47,966 nt of DNA from contig CASEBV010000009.1 in the NCBI GenBank assembly GCA_949286415.1, positions 1-47,966 of the forward strand, given 5' to 3'. Numbering within the stretch: position 1 is the stretch's first letter; every line of letters starts with the position of its first letter. The position numbers and the translations under genes were made by a program. Source of the DNA: an uncultured Bacteroidales bacterium (GTDB lineage Bacteria > Bacteroidota > Bacteroidia > Bacteroidales > UBA932). Positions 1 to 10,918 of this stretch are shown here, one piece after another. Below the pieces are notes generated by a model. That model did not search any database and was not told the origin of the DNA. It saw only the letters and a program-made list of their open reading frames with translations.

Positions 1-1912
<1,912 letters not shown>

Positions 1913-2111
1913 TCGTGAATCACACTCTCGTGTGTATTTGCCTTGAAATTGCAGTCCGCAGTCGGTTGCCCCTCCGGAACATCTCTGCTCCTTCCGAGGC
2001 CGACTACTCGACTTCTCGTTTCTGCTTCTTTACCTCGTTTTCTCTCTCATTATTGTCAATGAACTTGCCGTTTCTCTGCGGGGAAACCCCTGCTTTTTCC
2101 GAAACGGGCTG

Positions 2112-2142
2112 CAAAGATACGCACTTTTTCTTTCCCTCCAAA
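2112..2142 (-). promoter_or_regulatory. Bacteroidota-type promoter of the 23S gene
   Basis: On the minus strand TTTG (2139-2142) is followed after exactly 19 bases by TATCTTTG (2112-2119), a full match to the sigma-ABfr consensus TTTG-N19-TAnnTTTG. Transcription would start near 2105 and give a leader of about 190 nt before the mature 23S. The leader holds a short hairpin next to the 23S 5' end (CACACGAGAGTGTG, 1921-1934), perhaps part of a processing stem. This promoter is why the 23S is read as an independent transcription unit. Confidence 0.72.
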
Positions 2143-2294
2143 CTTTTTTGAAGATTTTTTCAAAAAATTTATGCCTAACCACAGAAATCCCCCCCCCACA
2201 AAACCGGAGGCGATACATTTATTTTGACTGGCAACAAAACATTCATAAATAGCCCGCCCCGGCAGATCATAAATAGCCCCGGAAATTCAGAACC

Positions 2295-2439
2295 GCGCCC
2301 GGTGGAAAACATTTTTAGCTCCATCGGGCGCGATTTTCCTGCATTTTCGCGGCAGTCGGCATTTTGAAAATGCCATCGGGCGCACTTCTATGGGGAAATC
2401 GCGGCCGTCGGACAATCAAACAGGCATCCACCGGCCGCG
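2295..2439. repeat. Dispersed palindromic repeat, copy 1
   Basis: This intergenic stretch aligns almost without gaps to 36346-36492. Shared blocks, in order: GCGCCCG, a GATTTTCC block, the 17-bp palindrome GGCATTTT-N-AAAATGCC (here 2358-2374), TCGGGCGC, GCGGCCG and CCACCGGCCGCG. The last two can pair as hairpin arms. The layout resembles REP/BIME-type extragenic repeats. A short tandem run of a 10-base unit (gacgcaatag) follows at about 2446-2469. Confidence 0.7.
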
Positions 2440-2487
2440 AACACGATAGACGCAATAGACGCAATAGACATTAAATAAAATATTAAG

Positions 2488-2584
2488 TATATTTGCCGGG
2501 GAAACATTTCGCCGGGAAACATTATTAAGAAGCAATATTTAATTATTATAATTTGACAAGAATCAATCAGATTTGACAAGAATC
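2488..2584 (+). promoter_or_regulatory. Putative promoter and direct-repeat operator before the OPT gene
   Basis: TATATTTG at 2488-2495 matches the Bacteroidota -7 box, though no good TTTG lies at -33. Downstream, the 14-mer ATTTGACAAGAATC occurs twice, at 2551-2564 and 2571-2584. The 20-base offset puts the copies about two helical turns apart, as expected for a dimeric regulator or repeated RNA motif in the leader. No regulator gene is adjacent. The operator role is inference. Confidence 0.4.
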
Positions 2585-2625
2585 GAGAATCAATTACAGG
2601 AATCAATTAACGGACTTGACAGAAA

Positions 2626-4614
2626 ATGGAAAAGAAGGAAAAGAAAAAGATGACTTTGCCGGAAAATGCCCACCGGGAACTGAAGGCCGGAGAAGAATAC
2701 AGGCCGCTCCTGTCCCCGGAGAAGAATTATCCGGAAGTGACGCCCTACTCCGTGAGCATGGGGCTGATTATGACGATCATTTTTTCTGCGGCCGCGGCAT
2801 TTCTCGGGCTAAAGGTAGGACAGGTCTTTGAAGCGGCAATCCCCATTGCCATCATTGCCGTCGGAGTATCGGGAGCCCTCGGAAAAAAGAATGCATTGGG
2901 ACAGAATGTGATGATTCAGTCCATCGGGGCATGCTCGGGAGCAATCGTGGCCGGAGCAATTTTCACGCTACCGGCACTGTACATCCTGCAGGAGAGGTAT
3001 CCGGAACTTACCGTCAATTTCACCCAGGTATTCTTCTCGTCGCTTCTGGGCGGCATACTCGGGATACTGTTCCTGATTCCTTTCAGAAAATATTTTGTCA
3101 AGGAAATGCACGGCAAATATCCTTTCCCTGAAGCCACGGCCACCACACAGGTGCTTGTAAGCGGGGAAAGCGGAGGAAAAGGGGCAAAGACTCTTCTCAT
3201 CAGCGGACTCGTGGGCGGACTCTATGATTTCATCGTATCCACATTCCACCTCTGGGGAGAAACCGTGACGACGAAGATTCTTCCGTTCGGGGAAATGATT
3301 GCAGAAAAGGCCAAGGTCGTGCTGAAGCTCAACACGGGGGCGGCGGTTCTCGGTCTCGGCTATATCGTCGGCCTCAAGTATGCATTCATCATCTGCTGCG
3401 GAAGCTTTCTGGTCTGGCTTGTCATCATCCCTCTGATGAATCTCATCTGGGGAGGCCAGGTCATCGACCTGATGAACACAGGCATAACAATGACTGTCGG
3501 AGAAATGTCCGCCGACCAGATATTCACCGAATACGCAAGACACATCGGTATCGGAGGCATAGCGACAGCAGGCATCATAGGCATCATCAAGTCTTTCGGC
3601 GTCATCAAGTCCGCAGTCGGGCTGGCCGCCGGTGAGTTCTCCCGCAAGAAGACGACCGAAGAAAGACAGACAATCAGGACACAGAGAGACATTTCAATGA
3701 AGGTCATTGCCATAGGCATCGGCCTCACCCTGCTGGCCATCCTCGCGTTCTTTGCCTTCGGAGTCGTCGACAACATCTGGCATGCCGTGATCGGCCTGAT
3801 TGTGGTCGGAGTCATCGCATTCCTCTTTACTACCGTAGCGGCCAATGCAATAGCCATCGTCGGGTCCAATCCGGTCAGCGGCATGACCCTGATGACACTC
3901 ATACTGGCATCTCTGGTGATGGTTGCGTGCGGGCTGGAGGGGACGGCAGGAATGACGGCAGCCCTGATTATCGGCGGTGTCGTATGCACGGCCCTTTCTG
4001 TAGCAGGCGCCTTCGTCACCGACCTCAAGATAGGATATTGGATAGGCAGCACCCCGGCCAAGCAGGAGACATGGAAATTCCTCGGCACTCTGGTCGCAGC
4101 CGCGACTGTAGGCGGTGTCATGCTCGTCCTCAACGAGACTTATGGCTTCACCGGAGAGAACGCCCTTGTCGCTCCACAGGCCAACGCAATGGCGGCAGTG
4201 ATAGAGCCGATGATGAACGGAGGCGGAGCTCCATGGCTTCTGTACGGGATAGGAGCCGCACTTGCCATAGTGCTTACTCTCGCCAAGGTTCCGGCCCTGC
4301 CTTTTGCCCTCGGAATGTTCATCCCGATTGACCTGAACCTCCCGATGCTCATCGGAGGAGCGATTTCATGGTATGTCGGCAGCAGGAGCAAAGACAAGGA
4401 AGTCAATGATGCAAGACAGGAAAAAGGCACGCTCATCGCGTCCGGATTCATCGCCGGAGGTGCACTCATGGGAGTGGTCAGCGCCATCCTGAGGTTTGCC
4501 AAAGTCGACTGGATGATGGACCCGTCCCCATGGACAGAACCGGTGGCCATCATTCCGTATGCCGCAATAATCATTTATATAATAGTGTCTGCAAAACGGG
4601 CAAGAAAAGCTTAG
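2626..4614 (+). CDS. OPT family oligopeptide transporter
   Basis: This 662-residue, very hydrophobic protein has a short charged N-terminus and many membrane segments from about residue 40 to the end. Segments such as FLGLKVGQVFEAAIP near residue 60 and the GKYPFPEATATTQVLVSGE region near 165 are typical of bacterial OPT (oligopeptide transporter) proteins. The family imports small peptides or metal-chelate compounds by proton coupling; the substrate here is unknown. Two starts are possible: ATG 2626 (MEKKEKKK) or ATG 2650 (MTLPENA). The ZIP transporter starts one base after the stop, so the two are probably co-transcribed, which may hint at metal-chelate traffic. Confidence 0.9.
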   Translation: MEKKEKKKMTLPENAHRELKAGEEYRPLLSPEKNYPEVTPYSVSMGLIMTIIFSAAAAFLGLKVGQVFEAAIPIAIIAVGVSGALGKKNALGQNVMIQSIGACSGAIVAGAIFTLPALYILQERYPELTVNFTQVFFSSLLGGILGILFLIPFRKYFVKEMHGKYPFPEATATTQVLVSGESGGKGAKTLLISGLVGGLYDFIVSTFHLWGETVTTKILPFGEMIAEKAKVVLKLNTGAAVLGLGYIVGLKYAFIICCGSFLVWLVIIPLMNLIWGGQVIDLMNTGITMTVGEMSADQIFTEYARHIGIGGIATAGIIGIIKSFGVIKSAVGLAAGEFSRKKTTEERQTIRTQRDISMKVIAIGIGLTLLAILAFFAFGVVDNIWHAVIGLIVVGVIAFLFTTVAANAIAIVGSNPVSGMTLMTLILASLVMVACGLEGTAGMTAALIIGGVVCTALSVAGAFVTDLKIGYWIGSTPAKQETWKFLGTLVAAATVGGVMLVLNETYGFTGENALVAPQANAMAAVIEPMMNGGGAPWLLYGIGAALAIVLTLAKVPALPFALGMFIPIDLNLPMLIGGAISWYVGSRSKDKEVNDARQEKGTLIASGFIAGGALMGVVSAILRFAKVDWMMDPSPWTEPVAIIPYAAIIIYIIVSAKRARKA

Positions 4615-4615
4615 A

Positions 4616-5458
4616 ATGGAGAATGTCATTCACGCACTGACGCTGACGCTGCTTGCCGGGGCCGCCACAGGACTCGGAGGTGCACTGATATTGTTTCTCA
4701 AAAGATTGAGCAGCAATTTTCTGGCGGCAGCACTTGGTCTTTCTGCGGGAGTGATGATATTCATTTCTCTGGCGGAGCTGTATCCTGAAGCCCAGAGTGC
4801 GGCAGGGTCAGCAGGGCTGGACAATGCCAGAGTGTGGGTGCTGCTTGCATTCTTCGGAGGCATGGGCCTGATCACCCTGATTGACTTCCTTGTTCCTGAA
4901 TATGAAAATCCGCACGAGGCCACAGGCCTGACTCTGAATGCAAGGACGGCAGCCACGGAAATGATACATGATTCGGAACAATCAGGAAATGCCGCCGCCC
5001 TCAAAAAACTGGGGGTCATGTCCGCCCTGGCCATTGCCATCCACAACTTTCCGGAAGGGATGGCCACCTTCATCGGGGCGCTTAACGACTCAGGGACAGG
5101 AACAGGCATCACATTCGCCATCGCCCTGCACAACATCCCGGAAGGAATAGCCGTGGCAATACCTATATATTATGCCACAAGAAGCAAGGCCAAGGCCCTC
5201 ATATACGCCACATTGTCCGGACTGACCGAGCCGCTCGGGGCGGCAATCTGCTACGGCGCGACTGCCCTTTCCGGCATCAGGATTTCAGACGGGGGACTGG
5301 CATTCCCGCTGATTCTTGCAGCAGTGGCCGGAATCATGATATACATATCACTGGACGAACTGCTGCCGACAGCCGAGAAATACGGGAAGCACCATGTGGC
5401 AATAGCCGGGGTTGTCGGAGGCATGGCAATAATGGGAATCAGCCTTCTGGTTCTGTAA
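4616..5458 (+). CDS. zupT: ZIP family divalent metal transporter (ZupT-like)
   Basis: The 280-residue protein has about eight membrane helices. Both ZIP signature motifs are present: HNFPEG at residues 143-148 and HNIPEG at 172-177, which form the central metal-binding site, plus a conserved Glu in TEPLGA near 205. ZIP proteins bring zinc, iron or other divalent metals into the cytoplasm. The ATG lies one base after the stop of the OPT gene, so translation is probably coupled. A GC-rich partly self-complementary stretch follows at about 5475-5520 and may end transcription. The exact metal cannot be read from sequence. Confidence 0.88.
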   Translation: MENVIHALTLTLLAGAATGLGGALILFLKRLSSNFLAAALGLSAGVMIFISLAELYPEAQSAAGSAGLDNARVWVLLAFFGGMGLITLIDFLVPEYENPHEATGLTLNARTAATEMIHDSEQSGNAAALKKLGVMSALAIAIHNFPEGMATFIGALNDSGTGTGITFAIALHNIPEGIAVAIPIYYATRSKAKALIYATLSGLTEPLGAAICYGATALSGIRISDGGLAFPLILAAVAGIMIYISLDELLPTAEKYGKHHVAIAGVVGGMAIMGISLLVL

Positions 5459-5586
5459 ACCGGGATGCAGCCACAAGCCGCCGGCTGCTGCAACTGCAAG
5501 ATGCCGGCAGCTGCAGCCGCAAAGCATGAAGAATAGACAGGCGCAAGCCGTCAGGAACATTATAAAGACAATAGAACAACAGCAAA

Positions 5587-6816
5587 ATGGAAACAATTCT
5601 CGACAGATTTCTCAGATATGTGGCGGTTGACACACAGTCTGACCCCGAATCCGAAAGCCAGCCGAGCAGCGAGAGACAGCTGGACCTGCTCAGGATGCTC
5701 AGGGACGAACTGCTCGCAATGGGTGTGGAAGCCACTCTGGACGAATACGGGTATGTGATGGGGACTATCCCGTCAAACTGCGGGGACAAGGCTCCTGCGG
5801 TAGGGTTCATCGCCCATGTGGACACATCCCCTGATGCTTCCGGGGCAGACATAAAGCCGCAGATCATACGGAATTATGACGGAGGGGACATCCTTCTCAA
5901 CAAAGAGACCGGCCTCGCGCTGAAGACGGAGGACTTCCCGGAGATGAAGGACTATACAGGGCAGACTCTCATCACGACAGACGGCACGACACTGCTCGGG
6001 GCCGACGACAAGGCCGGAGTCGCAGAAATAATGGATGCCGTGCAATACATCATGGCCCATCCGGAATTCAGGCACGGCCCGATAAAGATAGGCTTCACGC
6101 CGGATGAGGAAATCGGCAGAGGTGTGGCAAAGTTCGATGTGGCAAAGTTCGGGGCAAAATATGCCTATACGATGGACGGAGGCGCCGTCGGAGAACTTGA
6201 ATACGAGAACTTCAATGCAGCATCGGCCACTGTCCGCATTCAGGGACGCAACATACATCCTGGCTACGCCAAGGGCAAGATGCTCAACGCCATCCTCATC
6301 GGAATGGAACTCAACGGCTTGCTTCCTGTGGAACAGCGCCCGGAATTCACTGACGGCTACGACGGATTCTTCCACATCGTCGGCTTCAGCGGGACCGTGG
6401 AAGAGGCTTCATTCTCCTACATCATCCGGGACCACGACATGAAACTCTTCGGGGACAAGAAGGCAATGCTGCAGAAATGCGCGGATTTCATCAATCTGAA
6501 ATACGGACAGGGAACCGCTTCAGTAGAAATCAAGCATCAGTACTACAACATGAAAAAAGAGGTCGAGCCTCATTACCATATCATAGAAAAGGCCGTAAAG
6601 GCAATGGAAACGGAGGGCATCAAGCCTCACATCCAGCCTATCAGAGGAGGGACAGACGGAGCCAACCTGTCATTCATGGGACTCCCCTGCCCGAACATAT
6701 TCGCCGGAGGACACAATTTCCACGGGAAACTGGAATATGTGCCGCTTGAAAGCATGGAAAAGGCCTCGAAGGTCATTCTGAACATCATCGGCCTTTTTGC
6801 GGAAGAAAATCTTTGA
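5587..6816 (+). CDS. pepT: Peptidase T (tripeptide aminopeptidase, M20 family)
   Basis: The 409-residue cytoplasmic zinc aminopeptidase removes the N-terminal residue of tripeptides. Expected metal and catalytic positions are seen: HVD at 77-79, GADDKAG with Asp140, the EE pair of PDEEIGRG at 174-175, Asp196 in MDGG, and a C-terminal GGHNFHGKLEYVP. Length equals the family norm (about 408). It starts with ATG 129 bases after the ZIP gene. It could use peptides delivered by the upstream OPT transporter, which is inference from position. The gene converges with the OstA gene, leaving 35 bases between them. Confidence 0.96.
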   Translation: METILDRFLRYVAVDTQSDPESESQPSSERQLDLLRMLRDELLAMGVEATLDEYGYVMGTIPSNCGDKAPAVGFIAHVDTSPDASGADIKPQIIRNYDGGDILLNKETGLALKTEDFPEMKDYTGQTLITTDGTTLLGADDKAGVAEIMDAVQYIMAHPEFRHGPIKIGFTPDEEIGRGVAKFDVAKFGAKYAYTMDGGAVGELEYENFNAASATVRIQGRNIHPGYAKGKMLNAILIGMELNGLLPVEQRPEFTDGYDGFFHIVGFSGTVEEASFSYIIRDHDMKLFGDKKAMLQKCADFINLKYGQGTASVEIKHQYYNMKKEVEPHYHIIEKAVKAMETEGIKPHIQPIRGGTDGANLSFMGLPCPNIFAGGHNFHGKLEYVPLESMEKASKVILNIIGLFAEENL

Positions 6817-6851
6817 GGCTTTTCATCAAGCGGGCTCGGGAACGGCCGCAT

Positions 6852-9500
6852 CTATTCGGACGTGACATTTTCCCTGCGGGAGGCTCTGGCAGCTTCCCGC
6901 ATTTTCTTACGGTTTTCCCGCTCCAGGAACCGGGCTTTGTACTCCTCAAGCTTGAGTTCTTCCTTCTGCCGTTCTTTCTCCATGGCTTGCAGCAGCTTGA
7001 GTTTGCGCCTGCGCTCCTTCATCAGTTTCTTTTCCTCCCTGATGCGCGCCTTTTCAGCATCCCGCTTGTCAAGGGATTCCCACCGGGCTTCCTTGGCGGC
7101 GAGCCTTTGGGCCTTTTTCTCGGCTCTTTCAGCCCGGGCCTTTTCCCGCAGCTGTTCCTTGGTCAGCACAAGAGAAGAATCAGCCTGGGCCGCAAGCCGG
7201 GCAGAATCAAGAGCTGCAAGGCTGTCGGCAAGATGCAGGGAATCGGCAACAGCCTTGAGGCTGTCTGCCAAAGCAAGAGAATCAGCTGCGGCCTTTATCT
7301 TCAGAGAATCCGCCCTGAGGACAGAATCCCTGAGACGCTGCTCCTCCAGCCTCTGTCTTTCCCTTTCCTCAATTGCCCTCTGCCGCTCCCGCACTTCTGC
7401 AAGAGAATCCCGGACTGCAATCTGGACATAAATATTGTCCATGTAGCCTGGGAAATAAATGTCTGTCTGCTCATAATCCGCACGCGGAACGGAAGAATAA
7501 TTCTGGCGCTGCGGAGCCCTGAGGTCAAGTGGCGTGACCGCATATCTGTCGACCGGACGTTTTTCCGGAGTCCAGTTGAAGCCTTTCAGCTTCTGGTCCT
7601 CGGGAGTCATCTGCGCCACAGGATAGGCATCGCTTGCTGCCGTATCAAAATAATAGACCCTATGGATATTGCCATCCTTGAAATATGCTGACAACATCTT
7701 GCTTTCTTTCCTGTTGGCTGTGGCAAGCGCATCATTCTCCTCAAGGTAAAATATGGCAGACGCACCCCCGAGTGCATCAAAACGCTCCAGCTGGCTGTCT
7801 GCGTTGAAATATGCCATCATCTCCGTCCCTTTGATCTGGTCGTAATGGGCAGTATCCTCCTGAATATGGATAAATGCATTGGCCATCAGACTGACCTTCT
7901 CCATCATCTGGTTACGGATGACGGCCGTAACGCTGTCTGCAGAGAATTGCTGCGTCACCTCATTCCAGATGACTGGGGTCTTGAAAAGCCTGGCAAGCGA
8001 ATCCAAGTCAGAATATTCAAGGGAGTCACAGATAATCTGCATGTTCTTCCTGTAAATCTTGACATTACGCAAGGCTGTCACGAAACCGATTTCTGTCGTA
8101 TCCTTAACAGGCTGAAGCATTGCCGAAGAATCCGGGGACACGATTCCCGATGAATCGGGAGAAACAATTCCCAATGAATCTGATACGGCCAATGCCACAG
8201 AATCTGATACGGCCAACGCTGAGGAATCAGAAGATGATATCTGCAGGGAATCCCGAGGATTGACTGTCAACGAATCGGAGAGAGCCGCTGCGGATGAATC
8301 CTGTTTTTCTGCAGGAGACGAAGGAGATTCTTCAGATGGGGCAGCGGCATTTTCCTGCTGATTCCTGTTTTTAGGAATGTCCGGAGGCCGGTTCGGATCA
8401 TTCTTGGCAGCCTCTGCTGCGGCTCTGGCGGCTTCCTCGGCTGCCTTGTGCCTGTATTCCGACACCGGATCTATGTCAAGCGTGGCTTTTCGGGTATTGG
8501 CATCCGCAATCATGCAAGAGTCTATGTCACACATCCTCTTCGTATAATAAATGAGGGTATCCGCGCCGAAATACACAGTGTCGACCTGCCCGTTTTCCTC
8601 CGTCTCTGCAATCACGGCAGGCTTGCGGAGCAATGTCACTCTGGAGAGGCTGTCAATATAGTTTATATGACCCGCAACAGCAGAAACATTGCGGGTAGTA
8701 TCCGTCACCTGCGCATTTCCGAACATATCGACATTCATCGTATTCCTGTAGAAATACAGCGAGTCGCACCAGCCTTCCTGGGTGTCAGACATGACATGGA
8801 CATTACGCCTGAAGAAAAACACCTCCCTGCCGCGGTCATACCAGCCGGCATCGGCAGAAAGCATATTGTCTTCCTGCCAGGCATTGGTTCCCCGGCCGAA
8901 TGTCGCGAAATTCCGGTCAGACTCATACCTGAGAGTCGTGGTCTCCACAAAAATCGAATCCGTGAACATATTGACATCCGAGACAAAGTTGAATTCCTTT
9001 ATCTTCGAGTCGTATGTCCCCCGCTGGCTTTCAATAATCTGGCCGTCCTTGTCCCTCATTGAGCCCCCGTTCATGAAGACAGCCACGCTGTCCTTTGTAT
9101 TGTAGTCCAGATGACGAGTCCTGAGGGTATTGTTGTCCTTGTCGCGGAGCTGTACGATATTGCCCCTGAACTCGGCAAGATCCCTGTCTATGTGATAGAA
9201 CATCCTGTCACTTTCAAGTTCCGTCCTCTCCTGAAGTATCCTCACGGAGCCGATGGCCTCAATAAGACGGGAATCCACATCCCAGATGGCTGTGTCGCAC
9301 ATGAGGTAAGTATTGTTGTGCAGGAACACGGCATTGCCCGTAGCCCTCCGGTATGTTCTGCCGCTTCTCTCGATCTGGCGCAGAGTGTCTGCCTGCACAA
9401 GGCGCACAAGACTGTCCTCCTGCTCTTTTTCCTGCGACAGGGCAGGAAAAACGGACAGGAACAGCAATGTCAGCAGGAACAGGACTCGGAATCTTTTCAT
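6852..9500 (-). CDS. OstA-like (LptA/LptD-related) envelope protein with long charged tail
   Basis: The 882-residue protein begins with a clear signal peptide (about 22 residues ending near ALSQ). Residues about 30-330 hold repeated beta-strand units of the OstA/LptA type (TYLMCDTAIWDVDSRLIEA and similar), which in other proteins bind or pass lipopolysaccharide. A low-complexity Ser/Asp/Ala linker (about 370-460) follows, then a second OstA-like section (about 465-600), and finally about 170 residues of Lys/Arg/Glu/Ala-rich, probably coiled-coil sequence. It is last in the operon guaB - lipoprotein - SurA-like - this gene, 30 bases after the previous stop. A role in LPS transport is inferred from the family; the charged tail's role is unknown. 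Confidence 0.85.
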   Translation of the reverse strand: MKRFRVLFLLTLLFLSVFPALSQEKEQEDSLVRLVQADTLRQIERSGRTYRRATGNAVFLHNNTYLMCDTAIWDVDSRLIEAIGSVRILQERTELESDRMFYHIDRDLAEFRGNIVQLRDKDNNTLRTRHLDYNTKDSVAVFMNGGSMRDKDGQIIESQRGTYDSKIKEFNFVSDVNMFTDSIFVETTTLRYESDRNFATFGRGTNAWQEDNMLSADAGWYDRGREVFFFRRNVHVMSDTQEGWCDSLYFYRNTMNVDMFGNAQVTDTTRNVSAVAGHINYIDSLSRVTLLRKPAVIAETEENGQVDTVYFGADTLIYYTKRMCDIDSCMIADANTRKATLDIDPVSEYRHKAAEEAARAAAEAAKNDPNRPPDIPKNRNQQENAAAPSEESPSSPAEKQDSSAAALSDSLTVNPRDSLQISSSDSSALAVSDSVALAVSDSLGIVSPDSSGIVSPDSSAMLQPVKDTTEIGFVTALRNVKIYRKNMQIICDSLEYSDLDSLARLFKTPVIWNEVTQQFSADSVTAVIRNQMMEKVSLMANAFIHIQEDTAHYDQIKGTEMMAYFNADSQLERFDALGGASAIFYLEENDALATANRKESKMLSAYFKDGNIHRVYYFDTAASDAYPVAQMTPEDQKLKGFNWTPEKRPVDRYAVTPLDLRAPQRQNYSSVPRADYEQTDIYFPGYMDNIYVQIAVRDSLAEVRERQRAIEERERQRLEEQRLRDSVLRADSLKIKAAADSLALADSLKAVADSLHLADSLAALDSARLAAQADSSLVLTKEQLREKARAERAEKKAQRLAAKEARWESLDKRDAEKARIREEKKLMKERRRKLKLLQAMEKERQKEELKLEEYKARFLERENRKKMREAARASRRENVTSE
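8176..8219 (-). repeat. 24-bp tandem repeat inside the OstA-like gene
   Basis: The plus strand carries GAATCTGATACGGCCAATGC at 8176-8195 and the same 20-mer with one change at 8200-8219, a 24-base period. It encodes repeated ALAVSDS-type units in the Ser/Asp-rich linker. Such in-frame repeats can change copy number without breaking the frame. Confidence 0.75.
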
Positions 9501-9530
9501 GAGGACAGACGGATTAAATGCGGGGACGGC

Positions 9531-10913
9531 CTATTCAGTCTCCGCGAATTTTTCAGACCACGCCTCCCTGTTGAATGCACAGTCCTTGAAAAGAGGGTCT
9601 ATGACAATATAAGTGGTGCCGATTTTCTTATTTATGAAATTGTCTATGGCCTCCATGGACTTCTTCTGCTTGACTATCGACAGCAGAAGGTCATAATCTT
9701 CGGTAAATGTAGCCGTATGGGCCGGAATGATTTTGTCCACTTTAATAATCTTGTATATGGTATTTCCGGAACGGCCCTCATTGTCGAGGGATTCAAACGG
9801 AGCAGAGATTTCCCCTTCCTTCAGGTCCTTGATTGCCGCATAGTCCTGTGGCTTGAGCTGGTCTATCTCAAAATATGCCGAGCCGGTATTCGGATCAGAC
9901 ATCTGACCGCCGTTGGTCTTGGTGGCCGGGTCTTCTGAATAGAACCTTGCCGCAAGGTCAAATGTGACAGCCCCGTTGTTCAATTCAGTCTTGAGACTGT
10001 CCAGCACCCGGAAAGCATTCTCCATGTCCTGGGAAGTATATTCCGGCTTCATCAGAATATGCCTTGCATTGAACATGTCTCCCTTTTTCTCCAGCACCTC
10101 AATTATATGGAAGCCATCCGGAGTCTCGACTATCTGGGAAACAATGCCGGGCTTCAGAGCCATGGCGGCATCGGAGAATGCCGGCCAGAAAATGGATTTG
10201 GATGCCATGCCGAGCTCCCCTCCTTTCATCGCACTTCCCGGGTCCTGGGAATAGATGCGGGCAAGTGTCGAGAATTTTTCTCCGTTTATGATACGTTCTC
10301 TTATGGCGAGAAGCCTCTCCTTGACGGCAATGTTCGCAGCCTCACGGTCCGGATATATACATATCTGGCTCAGCTGATACTTCATAGGGACAACAGGTAG
10401 ATCCGCAGAGTCCAGAGACTCAACGAACTGCTTGACTTCAAAAGGCGTAATCTCCGGAATGTCAGACATGATGTTGCTCTGCATCTGCTGGGTAAGACTC
10501 TGGTCTTCAAGGGCTTTCCGCCATTCCTGTCTGAGACGGTACAGGGGCTTGCCGAAATATTTCTCCATCTCCTCGTCTCCTCCGAGCTGTGACCTGATCA
10601 TGTCCATCCTGTTGCGGAGCTCTCCCTCTACCATGTCATTGTTCACGGAAAGGGAATCAAGCCGGGCCTGCATCAGGAACAGCTTTGACTCCATCATCTG
10701 CTCCAGGAGCTCGCACCTGACATTCCTGTCGGACGCAAGACCCTGCGCCCTCATCATCTGGACCTCTTCCTCAAGCTGAGAGATGGATATCATTTCATTT
10801 CCCACGACAGCTATCGATTTGTCGATAAGACCGTCACCATATTTCTGAGCCTGCAGCGCCGCCGGCAACATCATGAAAATGCAGGCTGCTGCGCACAATA
10901 CCATCCGTTTCAT
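9531..10913 (-). CDS. SurA-like periplasmic peptidyl-prolyl isomerase/chaperone
   Basis: The 460-residue protein has a signal peptide (about 22 residues ending LQAQ) and a SurA N-terminal chaperone module (residues about 25-170). Two parvulin-like units follow: one near 180-275 with the motif GELGMAS and a FHIIEVLEKKGD end, and one near 280-395 with NARHILMKP and TNGGQMS. SurA proteins escort outer-membrane beta-barrels through the periplasm and isomerise proline bonds. The gene starts 5 bases after the lipoprotein gene and is followed by the OstA gene, so three envelope-biogenesis genes share a transcript. The surA symbol is withheld because Bacteroidota carry several paralogues. Confidence 0.9.
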   Translation of the reverse strand: MKRMVLCAAACIFMMLPAALQAQKYGDGLIDKSIAVVGNEMISISQLEEEVQMMRAQGLASDRNVRCELLEQMMESKLFLMQARLDSLSVNNDMVEGELRNRMDMIRSQLGGDEEMEKYFGKPLYRLRQEWRKALEDQSLTQQMQSNIMSDIPEITPFEVKQFVESLDSADLPVVPMKYQLSQICIYPDREAANIAVKERLLAIRERIINGEKFSTLARIYSQDPGSAMKGGELGMASKSIFWPAFSDAAMALKPGIVSQIVETPDGFHIIEVLEKKGDMFNARHILMKPEYTSQDMENAFRVLDSLKTELNNGAVTFDLAARFYSEDPATKTNGGQMSDPNTGSAYFEIDQLKPQDYAAIKDLKEGEISAPFESLDNEGRSGNTIYKIIKVDKIIPAHTATFTEDYDLLLSIVKQKKSMEAIDNFINKKIGTTYIVIDPLFKDCAFNREAWSEKFAETE

Positions 10914-10918
10914 TATTG

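Noticed and set aside
1913..2100. Possible tRNA genes in the 23S leader
   Set aside because: No cloverleaf with paired acceptor and T-arm (GTTCnAnnC) can be drawn on either strand.
2968..4574. Long minus-strand frames opposite the OPT gene
   Set aside because: They are shadows of the high-GC transporter gene; the plus-strand frame has the family motifs and the other strand does not.
7845..9938. Plus-strand frames of 100-275 codons opposite the OstA and SurA-like genes
   Set aside because: No signal, domain or ribosome site; composition is that of reversed coding sequence.
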